Shown: positions 31,681 to 43,973, counted from the first letter of the stretch. The stretch is DNA of 64,000 bases from Larix kaempferi (GCA_027924585.1 BSBM01000125.1:5833001-5897000); one strand, 5' to 3'. Numbers and translations: made by a program. Notes: generated by a model not told the origin, from the letters alone.

Positions 31681-33630
31681 TTTGTGGCTAATAGCGAGTC
31701 ATCCAAAGCATACCAAATTTATGTACCTGGTGAGAGACACATTGAATTCAGGCGAGATTTTACCTTCCATGAGGAGGTTGCTTTCAAAAGATCGAAAGAG
31801 ATTCAATGTGATTCAGAGATGGAGGATCCCGAATCTGATTCTCCCCCTTCAGAGTTTGAGAGGGAGAAACCAAAAGATGCATCATATTCACTAAATCCTA
31901 AAGAACCAGTAGAACTGGTTGAGAGGTCACCTAATGAAACTCCCATTAAAACAAGATCTGCTTGGTGCTGAGACATATTACAAAATGCAAAGAAACATGG
32001 AGCACATGTAGGCTCATCCAAAGAGCACAAGCAACCTGATAGATATTCAAGGTATGTTGCACTAATGAGTCACATCAGTGATTAGGAACCATCCTCATAT
32101 GAAGAAGTTGCAAAGCAGTAAGTTTGGAAAGGTGCAATGACAGAAGAGTACAACTCTATAATGAAGAATGATGTTTGGGAGTTTGCTCCCAAACCTAATA
32201 GGAATTCCATTGTGACTTCCAGATGGATTTACAAGATAAAGCATGATGCGGATGGTATCATTGAGAAGTATAAATCCAGATTCATTTCCATAGGTTTCTC
32301 TCATAAATAAGGCATCGATTATGATGAGACCTTTTCCATTGTGGCAAGGTACACCACAATCCAAGCAATGATTGCACTTGCATCTGGTCTAGGATGGAAA
32401 CTTCACTAGATGGATGTGAAGACATCCTTCCTCAATGGTGAGGTTGAGGAAGAGGTTTATATTCAGCATCCTGAAGGATTTGTGGTGCATGGGAAGGAGT
32501 ACCATGTTTGCAAACTAAAGAAATATCTATATGGAGTTAAGCAAACCCCAAGGGATTGGTACTCTAGAATGTATAGCTACCTTTAGAAACTGGGCTTCTG
32601 TAAGAGTGAATTTGATCCAAATTTGTACTTCAAAGTAGTGAAGAACCAACCGTTGATATTGGTTATGTATGTTGATGATTTAGTTCTCACTGGAGAGGAA
32701 CATCTGATTGCTTGGTGCAAGAGGGATCTCACCTCATAGTTCGAGATGAAATACTTTGGTATGATGCACTACTTTCTTGGACTTGAGATCAGGAAAATAA
32801 AATGTGAAATTTTCTATCTCAAGGGAAGTACATTGTGGGTATATTGCGCAGTTTTGGCATGATATATTGCAAATCTATGACTACACTGATAGTTTCCAAT
32901 TTGAGGAAACTTGACGAGTCAGAATCTGTATCAAATCCAATAGATCCCACTTTGTATAGACAGCTTATAGGCTCTCTAATGTACTTGATACATTCGAGGC
33001 CTTATATATGTTATGCCGTGAGAATTCTCAGTTAATTTATGTCTGATCCGAGACACAAACAATAGAAAGATGTTAAGCATGGGCTTAGGTACCTTTGAGG
33101 TACAATTTCATATGGACTCGGATATGCCTCCAGTGGAGGAGTCATGTTACTTGGTTATACAGACTCAAATTGGGGAGGAAGCACTGTGGATCATAAGATT
33201 ACATCCGGCTACTGTTATAGCCTAGGATCAGCTATCATATCTTGGTCCAGCAGGAAGCAGGGCTCCGTATCCCATAGCACTATCGAAGAAGAATACATAG
33301 TTGCTAGTGTTTCCTGTCGAGAAGTAGTGTGGCTCAAAAATATACTTGCAGGTTTTTTGGTTGAAAAACTTGAGCCTATATTTATTAGGTGTGACCATCA
33401 GAGTTGCATCAACCTTTCTGAAAACCCAGTGTTTCATGAGAATTTGAATCACATTGAAATGAAGTATCACTTCATCCGAGACATGGTCTAGAAAGGTACA
33501 GTGAAACCTCAGTACATTTCTATTGATGAGCAGATTGCAGATGTGTTAACAAAGCCTTTGTCAGTGATGAAGTTCAAGTACTTCTGAGACAAGCTTGGTA
33601 TGGAAGAGAATGCCTCCCTTGTTGAGAGGG
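31681..33630 (+). pseudogene. Reverse transcriptase and RNase H, element F
   Basis: After an acidic linker (31684-31971) the RT reads VTSRWIYKIKHDADGIIEKY, MDVKTSFLNGEVEEEVYIQH, LYGVKQTPRDWYSRMYSYL and LVMYVDDLVLTGEE with YVDD intact at 32668-32679. RNase H reads RQLIGSLMYLIHSRPYICYA, YTDSNWGGSTVDHKITSGYC, SHSTIEEEYIVASVSCREVV and CDHQSCINLSENPVFHENLN, ending VLTKPLSVMKFKYF near 33584. In-frame stops occur throughout, for example near 32310, 32410, 32586 and 32738. Length is normal for a copia pol end. Confidence 0.87.
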
Positions 33631-33632
33631 GG

Positions 33633-35054
33633 TGTTAAATGTACAGCATCAGGATACATTCTCCAAACCAATCTTGTGAATCCAAGATTGATCCTCCCGT
33701 ATAGAGGTGAGCACTTTGATTTCCTTCTGTGTAAAGGTTATTCCTCTCGTATAGAGGTAATTGATCAAAGTAATGATGTTGTAAAGTATGTTGGACAAGG
33801 CTCTAGACTTGTGTATGTCAAGTCATGATTCTCATGTGAATATTTTGTATAAAGATATCCATGGGATGGACCTCCTATATAGAGGTGGACCTTCCATATA
33901 AAGGTCATGATTTACTTGTTAAAAGCATTTAATGTTGTGTAATGTATTATTAACCATGATCACCAATTTTTATTAAGTCTCCTTTAGAGATTGATCACCA
34001 CTAAAGTGAATTACTTTAGCATATGATCATTTGGTGTGGAATAATATAATATGATCATAGCATCCGATAATTCTTCCTAGTATAATGTAATGCGATGGAT
34101 AATTAAAGTTAGCACATATTGACCATGCAGTAAGAGATGAAGAAATAAAATATAAAGCATAGAGATCAAGAGAATTTGAAATTTCCCATGCAGACACTTC
34201 ATCTAATTAAAGAGAACTTGAATTGTTAAAGCTTCAGTTAAGTATCAATGCATGCCTCAATCAATGCTTCAGTAAAAGTGTCAGTTAAAGATATGCCTTA
34301 GTTAACTAAAGAACTTACAGTGGTTACTTCAAGTAAATCAATCAGCATGATTTCAGTTAACTAAGTGACAACAAAGAATATCTATTCAACTAAGTGTTAT
34401 TGCATAACGACACTTATGTTAAGCTAAAAGACGACACGTGAGTTGCGACATTTGCATGTAGACACTTAAGTTAGCCACCTAACTAAGTGGGAAATATTTC
34501 AGTTAATAGGAGAGTTCATCCTAAGTGACAGTTCAGTGAGATAAAGTACTGCATGAGAAGTGAGGCACACTTATGCATGCAAGATTGATACATCAAGTTT
34601 GATGGCAAGTTCATCCTAAAGTTAGAAGATAAAAATAGAAGAGAAGAATATATAAATATGATATATGGGATTGATGAATTCAATGTGAAGTGAATTCTCT
34701 TCTCCTTTGAAGGAAAGGCGCTTCTCCTTGTGTGCAAGATATTTGTATTGAAGGCAAGGTGCTTCTCAGATTGATCTCTCTTCTCTATTTCTTCTGTATC
34801 TTCACCAAGAATGTTTGGTGATCTCTTATCTTCTGAAAGTAATATGCTATGTGATAAAAGAAAAGCATTCTCTGCTATCCATTATGTTATACTAATAAGA
34901 ATTGTTGGGGTTTTTGTTCTCATATTTTTGAGGATTTTCCCCAGGGTATATCTTGTGTTATGGATGTATGAATTTCATGTCATTGAATTGTCTCATTGTT
35001 TCAAGTTTTGGCATCTAAAAGAATTAAAGATCAAATATCAACCAAATATTAACA
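33633..35054 (+). repeat. 3' LTR of element F
   Basis: 1422 bp, TGTTAAATG...ATTAACA. The start is set by the polypurine tract and the end by matching the PBS-adjacent end of the 5' copy. Its first 300 bases contain five copies of a 15-bp near-palindrome (CCTCnnGTATAGAGG type). Confidence 0.88.
33693..33904. repeat. Five copies of a 15-bp near-palindrome in the F LTR
   Basis: CCTCCCGTATAGAGG (33693), CCTTCTGTGTAAAGG (33723), CCTCTCGTATAGAGG (33743), CCTCCTATATAGAGG (33871) and CCTTCCATATAAAGG (33890). Each has inverted CCT/AGG arms around a TATA-like core. The position in U3 suggests binding sites for a regulator or small-hairpin enhancers; function is inference. Confidence 0.65.
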
Positions 35055-35059
35055 ATAAT

Positions 35060-35740
35060 ATGATATACTAAGCAATGTAGTCAACTGGTACCAACCACAA
35101 GCATCCATCCAACCTATTGAAAGGTTAACATGGGGTCCAACTACTTCCTTGCCACCTTGATCTTGATTCTAGTTGCTCTTTTGCTTCCATGTTTAAACCA
35201 TGCTACTCTAATATCTCCATGTATTTCTTTTATTTCTCCTTGTTCCTCCATACTAGTTGCATTTTTGGTTCCATGTTTGTCCATAGTAAGTTTACCAATA
35301 ACCTTTGTTTGAATGATTGTTTCTTTATTAGGTGGTGTGGGTGGTGATACACACCAATATTAACTATTGGTTCTTTGGTATTTGAATATTCAATATGTGG
35401 TTCCTTCGAGTCATGTAGCCACTTAAATCATTCTTTATTTTTATGCTCTTCTTGGGGTTTTTCTTCATGTGCTTCTATATCCCCTTCTTTTGATTCAACC
35501 TTATATTCTTAATTTGTTGTGTCTAGGTACTTCAACTAATTCACTTGCAAGGGATTCTTCATGTGCCCCCTTGGGCCCTTTAGCAAAAAAAATATCCTAC
35601 AATGTGATTTTGTTTTTCTTATACCAAAACTTCAATAACCTCTTTTGCACATTAAAATTAACTATACCAACAAATTCCATCTAGTAGTATCCCGAAACAA
35701 TATCCACATCATTCATATCTATAACACCAACATATGTCCA
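35060..35740 (-). pseudogene. Degenerate coding-like remnant, unidentified
   Basis: The minus strand shows short stretches of protein-like sequence, for example FWYKKNKITL, FFAKGPKGAHEESLASELVE and KWLHDSKEPHIEYSNTKEP, broken by many stops. I do not recognise the protein. The hydrophobic ORFs on the plus strand here look like its antisense shadow. It lies between the LTR of F and the family-X tail and may belong to X or to another element. Confidence 0.35.
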
Positions 35741-36010
35741 TCTTAAAAATGGATCTATCAACACTGATAGGGGTCCAATTTCTTGAGGTGTAATTTTTTC
35801 TTTTAAAATCAAGAAATTTGATCCCTCTCTTGCTTGATAGATCCGGGTTTAAGTTTTATTTTTTTATATTATGGGCCAACATGGATTTTTTTAATCACTT
35901 ATCATATTTTTTATTTTAAAAGCCAACATGGATTTTTTTAATTACATTTTATATTTTGGGGATGTAACGTTATGTTACATTACAATATCTCCCCCATACT
36001 GGACTGTAGA
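35741..36010 (-). repeat. Family X terminal sequence (minus orientation)
   Basis: Read on the minus strand it has CAGTATGGGGGAGATATTGTA followed by ATGTAACATAACGTTACAT, then GATCCGGGTTTAAG-type words. The same series occurs in plus orientation at 62440-62710, 63300-63670 and 63712-63740. TATGGGGGAGA looks like a polypurine tract and the T/G-rich palindrome that follows like an LTR start. The far end is not defined. Confidence 0.6.
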
Positions 36011-36463
36011 GCACCTCGCTCCTCTCTATGCAATAAAAGCATGGATGCAACAAAAATTTATCCATGGGAATCTTCAAATCTTTAAAAAATTGAACATTTT
36101 CACCTACATCCTATGTGGTTTGAATATGCTTTATGGGGACTTGCAACCTTTTAGCCAAGTTAAAATTAATGAAATTATGCTTGCTACTAGGATTTATAGA
36201 AACAATGGCATTCTCCTATTGAATACATCCATGAACATGTAATAAGACATTGTCACATGAAAACAAACCCTTAGTGCTTTCATTCTTCACAGCATGAGAC
36301 CACCTATCTAAAAATACTTTTTCAAATACTTTATCTAAAAGTTTTATTATCTTATCATGGTTAATAAACTTCCATCATATGATAACATCTTCTTTTAAAC
36401 CTGAGCATAGCATAAATCTCCAACATTTTGGATAATGACTTTGTCTTCTGTATGTATTCTTCA
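36011..36463 (-). pseudogene. Family X ORF, 3' part, cut by element G
   Basis: The minus strand reads EYIQKTKSLSKMLEIYAM, LRFKRRCYHMMEVY, then after a one-base shift NHDKIIKLLDKVFEKVFLDR, WSHAVKNESTKGLFSCDNV and, past two stops, NFNLAKRLQVPIKHIQTT and DKFLLHPCFYCIERSEVLY, running into the polypurine-like tract as SPVWGRY. The frame continues upstream across element G at 54007-54075. I do not recognise the protein. The coding-like pattern up to the tract suggests a retroelement-encoded protein rather than a host gene, although a captured host exon cannot be excluded. Confidence 0.5.
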
Positions 36464-37617
36464 TGTTGGTTTGACTTGGGATGACCCGGGTTCGGCGAAG
36501 TTATTTCTAGACACAACAAAACCCCTTTCACTGGAAATTTCGGCATCAACTTATAAACAGGATGACGTCTCACCCAAAGCGAAGTATGGGGGGTTGTAGA
36601 ATCATGTTTTTGTAACCGTGGTGATGTGCAGATGTGGTGACTCAACCTCGCAACATGTCCCTTTCTTAACATACACTTAACATGACTATATAAACAGGTG
36701 ACTTCGCACTTTGTAGTTACCAACAGCCTACAGAACTATGTTGAATCGTTGTCATCTTTATTGGTTAACTACGCATTCATCATACTTAGTATTACTTCGC
36801 AGGATTCATACACATGATGTGTTCCATTACTTAACATATGATTTCCATTTGCATACACATGAAAGAAAACACATAAACATATAAGAACATGAACTCGAAA
36901 CATGCCATAAACTCATATATAACACACAGATTTGCGTGGTTCACCCCCAGGTGGGAGCTACATCCACAGGAATTGTTCTTATATTACTTGGAAGGGTAAC
37001 AATTCTAGTCTGTGCACTCAGCTGCAGACTCTTCTGTACAATCATATCTCTATGCACTCAGCTGTAAATTACGTTCTCTCTTTATTCTCTCTGGTTCTAA
37101 CCAATCAAATACCCAATAAAATATAACCCTTCCTTATACAAAAATACCCATATATATATATATGTTCCCAAAGGTCACATATTACAATAACTATGGGCCA
37201 ACTCCCATAGTACCCTTAAGCCCAAAAACCCCATGGTTCTCTTGTAGACCACGCTTTGCTTTAAATTTGTTGTCCCTTCGGTGTCACTTCTTCTGACTCT
37301 AGTGCTTCTCTGACAGGCGTAGTTATGACTTCTGCAATGGCATGCCCTTTACACCATTCCACTTATTTACTTCATGCTCCTATAGCAGTCAGGTCGTTGC
37401 TTGGTATTTAACTGCTTCAACCACCTCTGGTTGTCCTTAGTACTTCGTCTTTACTAAGAAGTCAGGTTTTTTCCTTTCGAATGTACTTCTCTCCATTTCT
37501 CTCCATACCCTCTGCTCAGGATTTGCAGAGTCACTTATCTTCAAAATTGGTCAAAGTCAGGCCTCACCTAACTGTACTTTGCTTCCAAAAATTCCCTTAC
37601 TTGGGTTGCACTCAACA
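36464..37617 (-). repeat. 3' LTR of element G
   Basis: 1154 bp, TGTTGGTTTGACTTGGG...CTCAACA. It matches 52869-54006 throughout, with scattered substitutions and small indels. It contains a (TA)7 microsatellite at about 37150-37163 and two copies of CTCAGCTG-type words near 37015-37065. Confidence 0.9.
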
Positions 37618-37916
37618 GGACCCTAACACGTACTTGTGGCTCATCCCCAAGCCACTTACACTAGGATTCCTTGGTTTCATAGAACTTTGTGTGTTCATCT
37701 TCGCTACAAACTCTCGGCATGTTGCGCTCATCTTCGCAACAGCCTCCTTAGTCACTTGCTCGTATTCTTTCACTGTGTCGAGCAACATCGCGGATATTGG
37801 TTCTTGCAGTTGGTCCTTTACTGTGCTCTCTGTCACATGAAGCTCTTGCAACTTTTTTTCTATCTCTTCAGAGAGTGACAGTGCCTCTTATTGCATGGGT
37901 TGCAACTCCTTTGAAT
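37618..37916 (-). pseudogene. C-terminal end of the G ORF, next to the polypurine tract
   Basis: The minus strand reads EEIEKKLQELHVTESTVKDQ, KEYEQVTKEAVAKMSATCRE, FVAKMNTQSSMKPRNP and ends GMSHKYVLGSC near the LTR. It is heptad-rich and probably a coiled coil. It continues the protein from 51021-52793 across nested element H. The final codons overlap the likely polypurine tract (GTTAGGGTCC), as in element B (GTTGGGGGCC). Confidence 0.62.
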
Positions 37917-40045
37917 TGTAATGTCCCTTATTTGAATTTTTTTCCAATTTAGTCAATTTTTGAAAATTGGACTAGGAAAGCCCCAAAATGTCCCAAATGA
38001 TCCCAAATATTTTTGAATGGTGTATGGAATGGATTGAGATGTATTTGGACACATTAAATCAGATATTATATTCTTTTAAACTTTCCAAATACTTCAGAAA
38101 CTTGCATTTACAATTAGAGAATGAAAGGCAGAATTACTAGGAAAATCGATGTTGAAACCCCCAAGGGTAGAAGGCTCCAAAAGACTCCTAAGGATTTAGA
38201 ATTGGGACTGAGAGTGTTTTAAGGGTATTGAAACATAAAAATTAATCTTATGTATCCTTGGAAACTCTCAAAATACTTCTGCAACATTCATTAACTTCAG
38301 GATAAAATAGGGAAATTTACTAGTAAATTCGAGGTTCAAACCCCCAAGGGGAGAGGTCACTAATGGCTTCCCAAATGCAATACGACCCTCCCAAATTTTA
38401 GAAAAGAGACATGTATTAGTTAAAGGACTTAAATGGGCACCCAAATACATCATTAATCATTTTATAAGGGATGCTTCAACTCCCATGAATTAGAGGTTTG
38501 TAGACATGTCTTCACATAGGGGGAAATGATAGGAAACTTCACCACTTGCTATGAAATTCGAGATTTATGTTCCAAAGGATTATGTAATTTATATGAAACT
38601 TCTTCAAGACATTAATTATTCTCCACACATCATAAAAATCCCATATATGAACTGGTACAAATCGAAATAAAGCAACTTCAAGCTCTCACAACAAGATATA
38701 GGGAAACTGGCACCATTTATTAATTGTTTGGTATTTTTACATAGTTTCACTTAGTATTTCGAGCTGATATTCTTCTGAGAATTAAATATAGATTATATAT
38801 ATCATATTACAAATAAATGGAGTATCTTGGACTCTCACAAATATATCATCATCTCACCAAGTGCGCCCTTCCTCCAAGATCCAAAATATGTAAAGAAATG
38901 TGAGATAGAGATGGGAACAAGTTGAAGAAGAAAGAATCACGAGCTTCCCTATAGATTAAAACTGGAGAAGAAAAAAAATCCATTGTAGCTCCAAATTAAA
39001 TGTCTGAATGGACTCTCCAATTTCCAATTAGGATGGGAATCTTTCACCCTCGAAATTGGTACTAAGGCATGTAGAGTAAACACTCCACTAGCATGGACAA
39101 GCTAGAATCTCTCCAAATTGCAAAGATGCAAATAAAAAATTATCAAAATCTCCTTTCATTCTTTTTTCTTGTATTTTATAAACTTCTCAAGTCCTCCATG
39201 GGTCTAAGTCCTTCCAAAATCCTCATGCCAACTCAATTTGGGAAGAGATTCCAATGTGTTCCACTTGTCCAACCATTCCTAGTCTCCATCTTCCCTCAAT
39301 TTGAATGGGGGATCTTCTTGGCTTCCATAACTCCCTTGTACGCCCTCTTGGAGGCTATTTTTATCCATGACATGTCATATATGTCATATGTCAGCAATCA
39401 GGTCTGAAATTTGTCATAGGTTTCATATAATATTCATCATTCTAGTCATAGGAGTTAGGGAATCTAGCTCCGAGTGTCACAATTCTTCTAAGATGCCTCT
39501 TCCTCTTCCATGGGAGTTATTATTTCAATCCAATTTGACCTTACATGAATAATACCTCTTAAAATACCCCAAGTATTTTACCCTTCATCTTGAACTCGAA
39601 TTGGCGAGACAATCATGCCAAGTAGTGAGGAATATTGCCACATGTGGGTCCCACAACCTCTTATGTGCCCTCATGATCCAATGCCAAATTATTTTCTTTG
39701 AATTATTATTTAATTGACCCATTTAATGTGAATTTGTAATTCTAGGTTCATTTTGGGTCTTATAGCTCCTTTACTCCAAATTTTAATGCTTCCACCCCCA
39801 ACCTAGGGAACTAGTAATTTTCCTCCATGATAGTTCATTTGGATGGGAATATTACAAACTTTGAATTGGAAATTTTTTCTTGAGGTGACCCACCTTGTCC
39901 ATTTGGATCTAATTTTGCATTATTACCAACTTGGACATCATGCTTGGCAATTATTTGACCCTTAGCATCAATTTGAAAAACTATCATGACTATGGCCAAG
40001 GGGCTTAGGCCATTGTGACCTAATGCGAATTTTTGGGACATGACA
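37917..40045 (-). repeat. 3' LTR of element H
   Basis: 2129 bp. It matches the two pieces of the right LTR (42117-43040 and 49801-51015) over its full length with many single-base differences. It contains no coding region; ORFs here are not conserved between the copies. Confidence 0.9.
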
Positions 40046-40451
40046 AATCCTCCCTTCCCAATATTTCTTGTCCTCAAGCAATTTAAAACATGGATGTTGA
40101 AGAACCTGCTTTCTTTCCAAAAATTTGCTTCTAAAACTCTGAGTAGCGGCACTCATGCACTACAATTGTGTGTTTCCAAAAGCAAGGAGATGTGGATTTT
40201 CTTTTTCATATTGATATCCCCTATGATATCACCACTAAACACTAAAATATTAATTAAATCCATCAAAAAAAAGTTTGCACAATTACTCTTTTACCTCTTT
40301 CATATTTTGGAAACCCCTTTCTGTATAATTCTTTGAAGTTGCCACTAAGTTTCCCAACTTTGAGTCTTCAAGATTCTATGAAAATTTGAGAGAGGAACCA
40401 CCATGCTTGTTACTGCACTACTCTGATTAAAGTCACTTTATTAAGTGGGGT

Positions 40452-42050
40452 TCAATCTCCCATACTCCTTGTGTCCCCAAAAAAATTGAAACCAATGAGA
40501 CTAAAATTTATCCTAGGGTCCCATTGCTTGTATTGCACTCCAACAATTAGGAGTACTCTCCAACCCATACCATCAGGCAAGAGAATTCTTGGATCCCATT
40601 TTCTTGTATGCATTATTCCAAACATCATGAGTACCAAATATATATCATCAAAGTACATAACAAAATAATAAAAATGTACATCAAGGAGGTGCCTCATCAT
40701 AGAATCATGAAAGTGCTTATACCTCCAAGTAAGTAGACCACCATTTTCCAAGTGCATACAAGCTTCAAGTGACCAATCAAACCTTCTCCAATGACATAGG
40801 TGAGGATCCCATGTCCTATAATTCTGCTCCAAAAGGATGTAATATGCATCAAAATAATCAGCGATGTATTCTTTCATCCAAGAAGTGAATGAATAATCGC
40901 CACTAAAATCTGAACCAAGTAGGGAGCAAAGAAAACAATGAGCCTTCAAGGGGCTCACAGAAGTAACATTTGTGCATCCATGAATATGCGTATCATCAAG
41001 AAATAACAAAGGATGTTTCAGCAAATAAAAATGTGCTCCAATCATATATCTCTTCACCCAAGTATTGGATGAAGTTCCTCCAACATCAATTGAACTAAGC
41101 AAGGAGCAAGGAAAATCATGAGTCTTCAAGTGATTCATGTGAACATCATAGGTGCATCCATGAAGATATGTATCATCATAAGGTAAAAAAGGTTGCTGCT
41201 GCAAATGTAAATAAGAAGCTGCTCTAATCATGTCATCATCTAAAAGAGAGATAGGAGTTCCATACTCCTCATGTGGCACCATCAAAAAGAAACTTTTCAC
41301 CCACACTTCATTAGGATGAATGCTGCAAAATATGGAAGTGTAAGACGTAGGAGAATGAACCAACTCAGCCAAATGATCAGAATATGGAAAAGTGTCATCA
41401 TTTGTAGGATCCATAAGGGTAGGATCATGCACATCCCTCAAAAGGGAAAAAATTTCCTCATAGGTTGGTTCCAATGTAGTGGAATCATACACTTTTTCAA
41501 AAATTGTGTAACCATTTCCAAGAGGAAACTCAAGTTCCTCTTCCACCACAACAATTGCTTGGTTCTCATCAATCTCATATTCAAACACATCAAGCACCTT
41601 CAATTTACCATGTTTCTCATGATCCATCATGTCATGAGAATCCTCCAAGAAAGATGAATCATCTTGCCCCTTAGTTGTCTTAGGATCAATATATTGGGAG
41701 CCTCTTTTTGAAGAAAATCCAAAAATTCTCTTCAAGTAGGAAACACTTGCACCCAATGAAGCTTTGGCTATTTCACTGCTCTTTTCACTCAAATAGATAT
41801 GATTTGCTCTCCAAGGTATTTTTCAAGAATGGCATAAACCTTTCTTCACGAAATCCACATCTTCAATATTGGGCCTATTTTCAAACATCCAATTAGAAAA
41901 ATATTCAAAAGGAATGGCCTTTTGTATACCTCCCTTATACAGATCAAGATATGCCTGATATTGTTGGGGCAAGGTTTTACATGTTGCTCTCAATATTTGT
42001 AGTTCATTCATGGAATTGTACTCATATGAGTCATCATAATAGTAATACAT
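40452..42050 (-). pseudogene. Element H ORF: 532 codons, unknown protein with internal repeats, one in-frame stop
   Basis: Starts MYYYYDDSYEYNSMNELQIL at 42050, 54 bases downstream of the PBS, in the position of gag. It runs in one frame to 40452 and is interrupted only by TGA at 41823-41825, so the last 446 codons (from 41792) are open. The downstream part has an acidic N-terminal half, two tandem units of about 60 residues (DDTYLHGCTYDV..WVKRYM and DDTHIHGCTNVT..WMKEYI, about residues 201-320 of the 446) and three W-D-P motifs (RTWDPH, RKWDPR, KQWDPR). No zinc knuckle, protease or RT motif. Function unknown; a divergent Gag is the simplest idea. Confidence 0.7.
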
Positions 42051-42103
42051 GGCTTAAATTTCTTCTTCAATGTATTACCCTAATGCGCAAGTGCAAGGAC
42101 CAT

Positions 42104-42115
42104 GCTCTGATACCA
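42104..42115 (-). other. Primer binding site, element H
   Basis: GCTCTGATACCA on the plus strand is the reverse complement of TGGTATCAGAGC (initiator tRNA-Met). It lies one base from the right LTR at 42117 and shows that H is on the minus strand. Confidence 0.87.
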
Positions 42116-43040
42116 TTGTAATGTCCCCAATTTGGAATTTTTCCCAATTTAGTCAATTTTTGAAACTTGGACTAGTAAAGCCCCAAACTGTCCCAAATGA
42201 TCCAAAATATTTTAGAATGGTGTATGGAATGGATTGAAATGTATTTGGACACATTAAATAAGCTATTCTATTCTTGGAAACTTTTCAAATACTTCAGAAA
42301 CTTGCATTTACAATTAGATAATGAAAGGCGGAATTACTAGGAAAATCGATGTTGAAACCCCCCAAGGGTAGAAGGCTCCAAAAGACTCCTAAGGATTTTG
42401 AATTGGTACTAAGAGTGTCCGAAGGGTATTGAGACATAAAAATTAAGCTGATGTATCATTGGAGACTCTCAAAATACTTCAGCAACATTCATTTAACTTC
42501 AGGAGAAAATATGGAAATTTACTAGTAAATTCGAGGTTCAAACCCCCAAGGGGAGAGGTCACTAATGGCTTCCCAAATGCCGTACAACCCTCCAAAATTT
42601 CAGAACAGATACATGTATTAGTTAAAGGACTTCAATGGTCACCCAAATACATCATTAATCAGATTCTAAGGGTTGTTTCAACTCCCATAAATCAAAGGTT
42701 TGTGGACATGTCTTCACATGGGGGGAAATGATAGGAAACTTCACCAGTTGCTATAAAATTCAAGATTTATGTTCCAAAGGCTTATGTAATGTATATGAAA
42801 CTTATTCAAGACATTAATGAATCTCCATACATCATAAAAATTACATATATGAACTGGTACAAATCGAAATAAAACAACTTCAAGCTCTCATAACAAGATA
42901 TAGGGAAAATGGCACCATTTATGCATTGTTTGGTATTTTTAATAGTTTCACTTGGTATTTCGACCTAAGAGTCTTTTGAGAATTAAATAGAGTATATATA
43001 TCATATTACAAATAAATGGAGTATCTTGGACTCTCACAAA

Positions 43041-43686
43041 TGTTAGTTTTTCATCATTTAATTCAATAGATCTAGGATCTTAACTGAAAGAACAACATGT
43101 ACAGCATCTCAAGCATAAGAGACAAGAGACAAGAGACACAAAACATTTCATCAGGGAAAACCAAGAAGGTGAAAAAACCCGCAACTTCCTCATATATAGA
43201 ATAAGCACCAATGCAAAGATCACAAATATCAAACCCCAAGAGATAGATGACTGCAGCAGCTACTCCTCCTCCACTAGTGCGCACTCCTCCTCTCTCTCAC
43301 TAATGCGAAGTGAGTGAATGAGAGAATGTGTCAAATGAGAAAGTCACACTCTCTATTTATACTTTTAATTTTACTTGACCTTTACTCAACTAGGTCGGCC
43401 CCAGCTTAACCACTTTACATAATGTTAATTGGGCAGACCCCACTAGGGTGGTCTAATAACCCTTTAACCCACATGACTCATACAGGGCCGACCCCATCAA
43501 GGTGTTCTAATAACCCATCAAGTATAAGTTATGACACTTACAATATAACTTGCGACACTTGCAAGTACAACTGACGACACTTCCAATCGGAGGAATAATG
43601 CATCTCCATTGGGGATACAATAAAGTACAAATGTAATACATACAATATACAAGTGAATATCTTCTGAAGTTACAAATACATCAACA
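43041..43686 (-). repeat. 3' LTR of element I
   Basis: 646 bp, TGTTAGTTTTTCATC...ACATCAACA. It is the same length as the other copy and very similar, with a few percent difference by eye. The polypurine tract (plus strand CTCCCTCTTAAATAGG) follows at 43687. Confidence 0.93.
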
Positions 43687-43973
43687 CTCCCTCTTAAATA
43701 GGAAGGTATTCTCTTGACACAGGTCATCAATACATATCGGCGTAAGTCTTCAATTCTGGAGCTGGATCATCATCACTAGATCACAGAGCATTATCGTCAC
43801 TGCTACTGTACTCATCATCTCGATCACTAGTGCTATCTCTCAATTCTTCTCGTCATAGGAAGTTCTACAGAGCTAGCCCTTTTTCATGATGGTTGTGGGC
43901 CTAGCCTCCTATAGGTCTTCATCATCTTTGGCCATACTGTGGAATCCTCAGGACTGATTACGTGTGTCAAAAA

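Larger units (their letters stand above)
29168..35054 (+). mobile_element. Element F: Ty1/copia retrotransposon with truncated 5' LTR
   Basis: A plus-strand copia element. The 3' LTR is 33633-35054. Only the last 382 bases of the 5' LTR remain (29168-29549), followed directly by PBS TGGTATCAGAT (29550-29560). Internal order: gag, zinc knuckle, protease, integrase, RT, RNase H, polypurine tract (GTTGAGAGGGGG, 33621-33632). The left truncation coincides with the right arm of the inverted-repeat structure. No target duplication can be tested because the true left end is lost. Active-site changes in protease and integrase and multiple stops make it inactive. Confidence 0.9.

Noticed and set aside
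35130-35684. Hydrophobic plus-strand ORFs resembling membrane segments
   Set aside because: The opposite strand has protein-like, charged sequence broken by stops; these look like its antisense shadow.
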